Assembly: GCA_017517665.1 (NCBI GenBank)
Contig: JAFWYP010000001.1
Location: 124,001-188,000, forward strand
Direction: 5' to 3'
DNA: 64,000 nt
From: Clostridia bacterium
Lineage (GTDB): Bacteria > Bacillota > Clostridia > Oscillospirales > Acutalibacteraceae
Under the pieces are notes generated by a model. The model ran no database searches. It saw nothing but the letters and a program-made list of their open reading frames with translations, and was not told where the DNA came from. Each line of letters begins with the position of its first letter. Position 1 is the stretch's first letter. Positions 44,298-50,989 of the stretch are shown here, one piece after another. The position numbers and the translations under genes were made by a program.

Positions 44298-44390
44298 AAA
44301 TATAATCTGAAAAATAAAAAATAATCGTTTTTATGCGATTACTTTTATTCCGATTTAAATTTTAACAATTGCTTTAAGGAAGTTTATGTT

Positions 44391-46049
44391 ATGAAAAGAT
44401 TTATCTCGTTATTTCTTTCGGTTGTGATTGTGTTCAGCCTCATGGCACCTGCATTTTCATGGGTTGATGTAAATGAAAGCAAAAGCCAGATTCCGGTTAT
44501 CCGCATTTCGGGCGACGGTGAAGCACTTTATGATGCAGAAGGCAATAAGATTTTTCATTATCGCGATATAGCAAAACTTGTGTCGGGAAATAATGAAGGC
44601 GGTACAGACAACAGCGAATTATACAAATCCATGGCAGAAAGCTTGCTTCCGGCAATTGCCAAGGGTTTGGCAACAGATAACTGGGATGACCTTTACGCCG
44701 GTCTTGAAACAGAAATCAGTAAAATTTTTGCAAATTCTTTGCTTGATGAAAACGGCAATGTAACCAACAATTCCGGTTTATCTCAAAGCCGTAAAAAGCA
44801 GATGGAAAACAAAAGAAATAACAATCAGATGGGTAATAAAGGGTATTTCTCGTGGAATGACTATTGGTTCCATTATGACTGGAGATTGGATCCCATGGAA
44901 ACTGCCGATGAATTCAACTCATTTATAAAGGATATCAAAAGAACAACAGGCTGCGAAAAGGTTGGCATTGCGGCAACCTGTCTCGGCACCAACATCGTAA
45001 TGGCTTATGTTTCAAAATACGGTGTTGAAGATATTCAGGGCATCGGAATGGACGGCAGTGTTGTTGGCGGGGCAGAAATTCTGAGCGAGGTTATTTGCGC
45101 AAAATTTGATGTTGATCCACCTGCTCTTATGCGAATTCTGCAAGATGTTGAAGGGCTCGGCTTGTTCAGCATTGACGAATTTATAACGGAAACTATTGAT
45201 ATGCTGGTTCAGACAGGTATTCTTGAAGGCGTTATCAGTACAACTGAAAATATTTTTTATGACAAACTTGTTGAAGGTACAACCTCAGCTCTTGCTCTTT
45301 CAACTTTCTATACATGGCCTAACTATTGGGGATGCGTATCGCCCGAGGATTACGAATTGGCAAAATATTATGTTTTTGGTGAAGAAGGCAGCGAAAAAAG
45401 AATAAAATATGCAGGACTCATTGAAAAACTTGACAATTATGACAAAGAGGTTCGTCAAAGAGTTCCGGAACTCATTCAAAAGATTAAGGATGGCGGAGCA
45501 AATTTCGGCGTCATTTCAAAATACGGATATCAGATAATACCTATCTGTGCAAGTTCAGATATGGTCGCTGATCAATTCGCTTCTGTTAAGCGTTCATCCT
45601 TCGGTGCGACAACATCAGACGTTTATGAAACACTTTCTGACGAATATATCGCTCAAAGAACCGCTGAAGGTAAGGAACACTACATTTCTCCCGACAAACT
45701 TATTGATGCTTCTACATGCTTAACCCCAGACAGCACATGGTTCATTAAAGGCTCAAGCCATTCAAATTGGACTACTTATGAGATGAAAATTCTTTATGAG
45801 GTTGCATCCGCTGACAGACAGCTGACTATTAATGATTTCCCATACAGTCAGTTTATGGTATATGACACTAAAGCTGATTTGCTTTACCCCATGACTGAAG
45901 AAAACTGCCACACCGAAAATTGGAATTCTAATCCTGATGTTTATAAACCCTCATCGTTTTTCGATAAGCTCAATGTCGCCATTAACGCATTTTTACGCTG
46001 GTTCAAGCTTTTGGTTGAATTTATTGTCGAAAATATAAAGAACGGCTGA
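44391..46049 (+). CDS. Secreted LCAT-like alpha/beta hydrolase with Cys at the nucleophile position
   Basis: A 552-residue exported protein; residues 1-23 are a signal peptide (MKRFISLFLSVVIVF ... APAFS). HYDWRLDPMETADEFNSFI (161-179) and the following TTGCEKVGIAATCLGTNIV match the lecithin:cholesterol acyltransferase/lipase fold, where the YDWR motif precedes the G-x-S-x-G elbow. Here the elbow reads A-T-C-L-G, so C197 stands where the catalytic Ser is expected. The centre and C-terminus are otherwise unremarkable and end in a hydrophobic segment (FLRWFKLLVEFIVENI). The gene is alone, with its own promoter and terminator, between two direct repeats. Confidence 0.65.
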   Translation: MKRFISLFLSVVIVFSLMAPAFSWVDVNESKSQIPVIRISGDGEALYDAEGNKIFHYRDIAKLVSGNNEGGTDNSELYKSMAESLLPAIAKGLATDNWDDLYAGLETEISKIFANSLLDENGNVTNNSGLSQSRKKQMENKRNNNQMGNKGYFSWNDYWFHYDWRLDPMETADEFNSFIKDIKRTTGCEKVGIAATCLGTNIVMAYVSKYGVEDIQGIGMDGSVVGGAEILSEVICAKFDVDPPALMRILQDVEGLGLFSIDEFITETIDMLVQTGILEGVISTTENIFYDKLVEGTTSALALSTFYTWPNYWGCVSPEDYELAKYYVFGEEGSEKRIKYAGLIEKLDNYDKEVRQRVPELIQKIKDGGANFGVISKYGYQIIPICASSDMVADQFASVKRSSFGATTSDVYETLSDEYIAQRTAEGKEHYISPDKLIDASTCLTPDSTWFIKGSSHSNWTTYEMKILYEVASADRQLTINDFPYSQFMVYDTKADLLYPMTEENCHTENWNSNPDVYKPSSFFDKLNVAINAFLRWFKLLVEFIVENIKNG

Positions 46050-46084
46050 CAAGAACAAAAATCTTATCAACTCATTAAAGAACT

Positions 46085-46131
46085 AAAAACGGCTTGCATA
46101 GGTTCATTCATTACCATGCAAGCCGTTTTTT
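46085..46131 (+). terminator. Terminator after the lipase-like gene
   Basis: AAAAACGGCTTGCAT and ATGCAAGCCGTTTTTT arms around a 16-base loop. It abuts repeat copy 3. Confidence 0.88.
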
Positions 46132-46196
46132 GGTACGGTTACCCATAAGGAACTTGTGAAATTCCTTATATATCAAGGCATGCAGTCAGCGCAATG
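46130..46196 (+). repeat. Interspersed ~68-bp repeat, copy 3
   Basis: From TTGGTACGGTTACCCATAAG to AGTCAGCGCAATG; its inverted repeat is ATAAGGAA / TTCCTTAT with a 9-base centre. It begins within the T-run of the terminator above. Confidence 0.8.
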
Positions 46197-46262
46197 TAAA
46201 TAAAATTAAATACTTTGATGCAATTCAGTATTCAAACACCGAGCGTTGCAGTTTTATAAAAA

Positions 46263-46293
46263 AACAGGACAGAGAACTGTCCTCTGTCCTGTT
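46263..46293. terminator. Hairpin at the 3' end of the YgjV-like gene
   Basis: AACAGGACAGAG and CTCTGTCCTGTT arms with a short loop; A-rich sequence on the plus-strand left side gives a T-run for minus-strand transcription. Confidence 0.7.
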
Positions 46294-46318
46294 TGCAAGA
46301 TTGCAATGTTGAAATTTA

Positions 46319-46864
46319 TTAAGCCGCAATTGTTTTCTTGGTTTCCATCGGTTGTTGTGTGTTTCTGTAGCGGATGATTCCGATTATAACCGAAACAAGT
46401 GATATGGATTCACTTAAAATGCCGCTATATGAGGAAGCAAAAATATTATAAATAAGAATCAGTGACGATGAGATGAGTATTGTTTTGCGGAATTTTTTTG
46501 CATCGAATATACCCATACATATAGTATTAACAACAAGTCCCAGCGTTATCAGCAGTGAGTGGATCCCTTCCCATGAAAAAAAGCTTACTACTGCCATGCA
46601 CAAAGCAAAAAGAATAGGTGATGCCAAGTCTGTACCTTGCTTTTTATCACGGTAATAGAATGTAAAATTACGGATAATACACACAATGTTTAAAGCAAAA
46701 CCCGATAAAGCACCTATAAGCAGATACTGTACACAACTCAATGCTGTTGCAACAGTCTGAATAATCATTATTTTCCTTTTTTGAGTGCGCTGATAAGAAT
46801 AAAAAAACAAACCTACTGAAACAAAACCTAACATGTGGCCGATTAATGTGACAAAATTCTGCAT
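46319..46864 (-). CDS. YgjV-like inner-membrane protein
   Basis: A 181-residue polytopic protein with six or so short hydrophobic helices. GHMLGFVSVGLFFYSYQRTQ followed by LSCVQYLLIGALSGFALN resembles the Imp-YgjV family, distantly related to SWEET/PQ-loop transporters; function unknown. I choose ATG 46864 (MQNFVTLIG), which has GAGGT 5-8 bases upstream; a start at 46915 would add a polar tail with no ribosome binding site. A short basic tail ends the protein. Confidence 0.7.
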   Translation of the reverse strand: MQNFVTLIGHMLGFVSVGLFFYSYQRTQKRKIMIIQTVATALSCVQYLLIGALSGFALNIVCIIRNFTFYYRDKKQGTDLASPILFALCMAVVSFFSWEGIHSLLITLGLVVNTICMGIFDAKKFRKTILISSSLILIYNIFASSYSGILSESISLVSVIIGIIRYRNTQQPMETKKTIAA

Positions 46865-47040
46865 ATATACCTCTGAACTATCCGTGTTTAAAATATTTTC
46901 GTTACCGTCAGACAATTATACTTATTTTTAAGTTGATGTCAAGGAATGAATTTGCAGATATTGCACAAAGCAACGGATGATATTTTGGTGAAATTGCTGA
47001 AATGTTGTTCTGTATCGCTCGTCCTTCAAGTCCTGCCCTG

Positions 47041-47128
47041 AAAAAGAAAAAACACAAGACATCTGACGATGACTTGTGTTTTTTGGTTGCGGAGACAGGA
47101 CTTGAACCTGCGACCTCCGGGTTATGAG
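47041..47128 (-). repeat. 88-bp direct repeat of tRNA-fMet 3' half and terminator, left copy (putative attachment site)
   Basis: It aligns without gaps with 57671-57758, about 10.6 kb away and in the same orientation. It includes the tRNA terminator hairpin (AACACAAG/CTTGTGTT) and the tRNA 3' part down to the anticodon loop. It sits in a 613-bp stretch between genes (46865-47477). Confidence 0.75.
47084..47128 (-). pseudogene. tRNA-fMet 3' fragment (truncated at the anticodon loop)
   Basis: On the minus strand the fragment reads from CTCATAACCCGGAGG through a T-arm (GCAGG-TTCAAGT-CCTGT) to CTCCGCAACCA. Upstream of the anticodon loop the sequence is unrelated, so the D-arm and 5' acceptor are missing. 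T-arm bases differ from the intact gene but still pair. Confidence 0.85.
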
Positions 47129-47176
47129 TTGCAGAGTCATTTTTTATACCGCAAAAATCGAATAATTTCATCTAAT

Positions 47177-47260
47177 AACCACCTGATAAACCGCATTTTA
47201 AGCGGAAATATCAGGTGGTTCATTATTTTTCATGCGTACCGTTAAAATGAAATGTTGACA
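47177..47260 (+). repeat. Hairpin repeat of ~83 bp, copy A
   Basis: AACCACCTGATA and TATCAGGTGGTT arms with an inner CCGC/GCGG stem, then a conserved tail (TACCGTTAAAAT, AATGTTGACA). The copy at 55475-55556 shares the arms and tail; the loop differs. It may act as a terminator on either strand. Confidence 0.75.
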
Positions 47261-47415
47261 AAAAGTTGACACCGATAGTTGTTTTGAACAGGTATTTATC
47301 AGTCTGAATGTTTGTGTGTTATTTATCAGCGTTTATATATTTCGCTGACTGAAAATTTGTTTGCACAATAAAATCGGATAAACTAATAGTTGATTAATAA
47401 ACAATGAATTGATTA

Positions 47416-47444
47416 TTGAATTATCTGTTGAGTGTCGCTATAAT
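47416..47444 (+). promoter_or_regulatory. Sigma-A promoter of the XRE-TPR regulator
   Basis: TTGAAT (47416-47421), 17 bases, TATAAT (47439-47444). Confidence 0.65.
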
Positions 47445-47477
47445 GAAATTGAAAACAAAACAACGGAGGGATGCACC

Positions 47478-48629
47478 GTGAATATAAAAATAGGCAATAT
47501 AATCCGTGAACTCAGGCGCAGAGATTCAAGAAAGCAGGAAGATCTGGCAAATGCACTGGGAGTTACCTGCCAGGCAGTTTCACGATGGGAGGCAAACAAA
47601 GGATATCCTGATATAGAAATGATTCCTGCAATCGCAAATTTCTTTCACGTTTCCATTGACGAGCTTTTCGGTTATGACGGAGACCGTGAAACCAAAATCA
47701 GTGAAATACTCGAAAAATCGCAAAGAGCGATAAATTCAAATGAAGACTTGACAGAATGCGTTGAAATGCTCCGTGAAGCAGTTGAAGAATTCCCGACGGA
47801 ACACCGACTGTTGATTAACCTCGGATTTGCACTTCACACACACGGCTGGAAGATGCACGGTCTGAAGGGCTGGACGAGCGAAAACTCCGATTACGGCTCG
47901 ATCGACACCGAGTATGCTTCCAGTAATTATTTCTGGCAGGAAGCGATGTCTGTTTTTGAAAAATTGCTTAAACTGAAAGACTCTTTTCCCGAAAAAAATG
48001 CCGTGATACTCATTATGGTTGCAGATTATTCGAAAATGGGTCAGTTTGATAAGGCAAAGGCTCTTGCCGAAAAGCAGAACTCGGTTTTTGTCAGCCGTGA
48101 ATGCCTTATGCCCCATGCTACGGTAGATGAGGAGCGTGACCGTTATCTCGGCGAAGCGATAATTTCCGTTATGAATGAGCTGAAAAATCTTATCCAGACA
48201 GCGGTTACAACAAAAAAGCCTCTTGTTAAAGAGGGCATAAGCGTTCAGAAAATGATTGCGCTTGCTGAGTTTTATGAAAAACTGTTTGATGACGGTAGAC
48301 TGGGAATTGCTCATACAAATGTGCGCGACCTCTATGTTTGCAGTGCGATATTTGAAGCAAGCTGCGGTGATATTGAAAAGGCTATGGAATATTTCGACAA
48401 AGGCTTTGACCATCATCAGACATATAAAGTAATCCGTAAGCTTGATGAATACAGCTATTCTTCACCGCTGTTTTCAAAGGTTGTTTCTCACGGAGGATTT
48501 CCCAAAATAGCGGAAGACGGTCTTAAAGATTTTCTTTCCGCGTCCGCACCCGAAAATCTCCGTAACGAAATATTGAAAAACGAAAAATATTCAGAATGTT
48601 TTGAATATATAACAAAACAGGAGGGTTAA
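47478..48629 (+). CDS. XRE-family regulator with helical repeat domain
   Basis: A 383-residue cytosolic regulator. The N-terminal ~60 residues form an XRE helix-turn-helix (DLANALGVTCQAVSRWEANK) ending in SIDELFGYDGD. The rest is helical, with TPR-like pairs and a central AMEYFDKGFDHHQTYK, likely for peptide or protein sensing. The start is GTG 47478 with GGAGGG 7-11 bases upstream; an ATG at 47471 is out of frame. Its stop is followed after two bases by a membrane protein gene, so the pair is probably one operon. Confidence 0.78.
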   Translation: MNIKIGNIIRELRRRDSRKQEDLANALGVTCQAVSRWEANKGYPDIEMIPAIANFFHVSIDELFGYDGDRETKISEILEKSQRAINSNEDLTECVEMLREAVEEFPTEHRLLINLGFALHTHGWKMHGLKGWTSENSDYGSIDTEYASSNYFWQEAMSVFEKLLKLKDSFPEKNAVILIMVADYSKMGQFDKAKALAEKQNSVFVSRECLMPHATVDEERDRYLGEAIISVMNELKNLIQTAVTTKKPLVKEGISVQKMIALAEFYEKLFDDGRLGIAHTNVRDLYVCSAIFEASCGDIEKAMEYFDKGFDHHQTYKVIRKLDEYSYSSPLFSKVVSHGGFPKIAEDGLKDFLSASAPENLRNEILKNEKYSECFEYITKQEG

Positions 48630-48631
48630 AT

Positions 48632-49219
48632 ATGAAATATTCAAAGAATGCAACATACGATTATGAAACCAACGGTATCAGCGTAGAAAACGGTTATACC
48701 AAATGGTATGACAAAGAAATCATCGGAAAGAAGCTTCGCCTTGCAGGCACATATTCTCAGGCTTTTATGGTTGCCGTATTGATTGGCGTTTCAAGAGTTT
48801 TTGCCGAAGATATCAAGGCTTTTGGCATCCCCAAAATAATATTGCTTCTTGCTTTAAATGCAATTATTCTTATGTTAATAATTGCTCCGATGAGAGAATT
48901 TCTTCATCTGATTCCCGTTTCAAAGGGCAGACTTGACAGAAAATGTATTATATCTTTCAGAAATCATTTTTCGGTTTATAACGGTAGCGTTAATCGTTCA
49001 CAAATACTTATAAGTCTTGCACTTCCTTTGATTGTTTTTATTCCTGTCTTCGGTCTGTTTTCTTTTCTTACAAGTGGAATTGTCAGACTTTGTGCAGTAT
49101 TCTTGCTTATTGATTCTTGTTTTATGTGCCATTCAGATATTTATATGCTCTTTTTCTGCATCAAGAATATTGGTAAAAACGATACTGTTTTCGGTGAATA
49201 CAAGAAAGCAAAAAAATAA
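48632..49219 (+). CDS. Membrane protein resembling DUF3267 with a degenerate zinc motif
   Basis: A 195-residue protein with about four hydrophobic segments (near 42-60, 68-87, 127-150, 155-180). APMREFLHLIPVSKGRL occupies the place of the HExxH site of DUF3267 proteins but has Arg for the first His, so it is unlikely to be a metalloprotease. The YNGSVNRSQILISLALPLIV segment also fits that family. It follows the XRE-TPR regulator in the same operon. The family link is tentative. Confidence 0.5.
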   Translation: MKYSKNATYDYETNGISVENGYTKWYDKEIIGKKLRLAGTYSQAFMVAVLIGVSRVFAEDIKAFGIPKIILLLALNAIILMLIIAPMREFLHLIPVSKGRLDRKCIISFRNHFSVYNGSVNRSQILISLALPLIVFIPVFGLFSFLTSGIVRLCAVFLLIDSCFMCHSDIYMLFFCIKNIGKNDTVFGEYKKAKK

Positions 49220-49231
49220 TTCAAAAATATT

Positions 49232-49261
49232 CCAACCTTTTTTCGGAATGCATCACTATAT
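49232..49261 (+). promoter_or_regulatory. ECF-type promoter-like element upstream of the GH5 gene
   Basis: CCAACCTTTTTTC at 49232-49244 and CATCACTATAT at 49251-49261. The same two blocks, at the same spacing of 20 bases between their starts, lie before the sigma-factor gene (50930-50960). A sigma-A promoter lies further downstream at 49281-49309. Confidence 0.55.
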
Positions 49262-49280
49262 AATCAAAAAACACAAAAAC

Positions 49281-49309
49281 TTTACAATAATGTCAATTTG
49301 GAATATAAT
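49281..49309 (+). promoter_or_regulatory. Sigma-A promoter of the GH5 gene
   Basis: TTTACA (49281-49286), 17 bases, TATAAT (49304-49309), with GGAGG and ATG 49336 downstream. Confidence 0.7.
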
Positions 49310-49335
49310 TGAATTATATGGTTTCGGAGGTTGCT

Positions 49336-50808
49336 ATGGACAGGATATCAGTTAACGGAAAACGTTTTGTTGATGAATATGGCAGACACAGAATTTTTAA
49401 CGGTATAAACTATACCGATAAAAACGTGAAGTATTGCTTTATAAACCCAAACGAATACACAGAACTCAACCTGCGTAAATTGAGCGAATGCGGCTTTAAT
49501 ATCATAAGACTTGGTGTAACCTGGGAAGCAATCGAACCCGAACCGTGCAAATACAATGAGGAATATATCGACAAAATTGTGAATTTTATGGATGTGTGCC
49601 ATAAATACGGAATGTATGTTTTTATTGATATGCATCAGGATTTGTACGGACCCGTCGGCGGTTCGGACGGTGCACCTGAATGGGCTTCTCTTACTGACGG
49701 CGCAAAGTTAAAAAAGAACAAGCTTGTATGGGCAACGGGATATTTCTGGGGCAAGGTTGTTCACAATTGTTTTGACAACTTCTGGGCAAACAAAGAGGTA
49801 AACGGAGTCGGTTTGCAGACATATTTTATCAATATGTGGAAGCATGTTGCAGAAAGAGTCAAAGACCATCCTGCTCTTTTCGGATTTGACCTTTTCAACG
49901 AGCCTTTCCCCGGAAGCGACGGCGGCAAGATGTTCAGAACGCTTATTATGAGTCTTGCCAAAACGATAATTACGGATAAGCGCTGCCCAAAAATGAAAAT
50001 GCTCAAGCATTTGCTGAAAAAAGATATGCCGGCTGTTCTTGAGCCATTTGAAGATCCCGACCTTTTCAGGAAGGTCACAAGAGCAGGCCTTCCGCTTGAA
50101 AAGAAGTTCGACGAGGGCGTTTATTACGATTTCATCAACAAACTTTCAAAAGGAATAAGAGAAGTTACCGATAACGGCGTTATAATCGTTGAAAGCTGCT
50201 ATTATACCAACATCAGCATTCCGTTCAGTATGCCTGCCGTAAACTATGACGGCAAGCGTGAAGAAAAGCTTTGCTATTCTCCTCACGGATATGACCTTAT
50301 GGTTGATACTCCCGCATATGATTTCCCGAGCGATGCGAGAGTGCAGACAATTTTTGATGAAAAGAAAAACACTCAGGAAGCATGGAATGTTCCGATTCTT
50401 GTTGGTGAATGGGGCGCTATTTCGAATAGTGAGAATTATTTTAAACATATTGATTTTCTGCTTGATTATTTTGACAAAAATCAATGGAGTCAGGCATTTT
50501 ATACATTTTTTATGGATATGTTTATATTTGACATGCCGTTTTTCAAGCATCTCACAAGACCGTTCCCCGTTGCTGTTTGCGGCGATATCGTAAAATACCG
50601 TCACGACAGAGAGAACAACAGTTTTATGCTTGAATTCAATCAGGATAAAGAATATGATGTTCCTACTGTTGTTTTTGCTCATAAAGAGATTGAAAGCATT
50701 GAAACCGACGGTGAATATAAGTTAATTCCTCTCGGAGAAACAGGCAGAAGCCATATCGAAATCAAAACAGGCACAGGTAACCATAAAATCACAGTGAAAT
50801 TCAAGTGA
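49336..50808 (+). CDS. GH5 glycosidase, endoglycoceramidase-like
   Basis: A 490-residue GH5 enzyme. FNGINYTDKN at the N-terminus, FIDMHQDLYGP (96-106), the acid/base E189 in GFDLFNEPF and the nucleophile E358 in PILVGEWGA match endoglycoceramidases (EGCase), which release whole glycans from glycosphingolipids; the C-terminal ~75 residues form a small beta domain as in EGCase. No signal peptide is visible, which is unusual for an enzyme acting on extracellular lipids. Start ATG 49336 follows GGAGG; the in-frame ATG at 49309 overlaps the -10 box. The nearby ceramidase-like genes could act on its product. Confidence 0.78.
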   Translation: MDRISVNGKRFVDEYGRHRIFNGINYTDKNVKYCFINPNEYTELNLRKLSECGFNIIRLGVTWEAIEPEPCKYNEEYIDKIVNFMDVCHKYGMYVFIDMHQDLYGPVGGSDGAPEWASLTDGAKLKKNKLVWATGYFWGKVVHNCFDNFWANKEVNGVGLQTYFINMWKHVAERVKDHPALFGFDLFNEPFPGSDGGKMFRTLIMSLAKTIITDKRCPKMKMLKHLLKKDMPAVLEPFEDPDLFRKVTRAGLPLEKKFDEGVYYDFINKLSKGIREVTDNGVIIVESCYYTNISIPFSMPAVNYDGKREEKLCYSPHGYDLMVDTPAYDFPSDARVQTIFDEKKNTQEAWNVPILVGEWGAISNSENYFKHIDFLLDYFDKNQWSQAFYTFFMDMFIFDMPFFKHLTRPFPVAVCGDIVKYRHDRENNSFMLEFNQDKEYDVPTVVFAHKEIESIETDGEYKLIPLGETGRSHIEIKTGTGNHKITVKFK

Positions 50809-50929
50809 AAGATTTAATCGGGGCTGCTTCTTGTTTGGAGCAGCTCCTTTGTTATTTCTTATAATGAAAAACATTGCTTTTGATTATCATATCTTGTAAA
50901 ATATATTCAGAAAAGTTTTTATATTTTTT

Positions 50930-50960
50930 CCAACCTTTTTTCAAACTGTATCACTATATA
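50930..50960 (+). promoter_or_regulatory. ECF-type promoter-like element upstream of the sigma factor gene
   Basis: CCAACCTTTTTTC (50930-50942) and ATCACTATATA (50950-50960). A CCAACC/AAC -35 followed at fixed distance by a conserved -10 is the general form of ECF sigma promoters, which often drive their own sigma gene. Confidence 0.6.
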
Positions 50961-50989
50961 TTCGAAAACGCTCAGAGAGGATGCGTAAA

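Noticed and set aside
35614-46196. CRISPR-like array formed by the ~68-bp repeats
   Set aside because: Only three copies, kilobases apart, with genes rather than spacers between them and no cas genes.
46908-47171. Minus-strand open frame of 87 codons overlapping the tRNA fragment
   Set aside because: The HNPEVAGSSPVSATK-like peptide is the well-known artefact of translating a tRNA 3' end and its flank.
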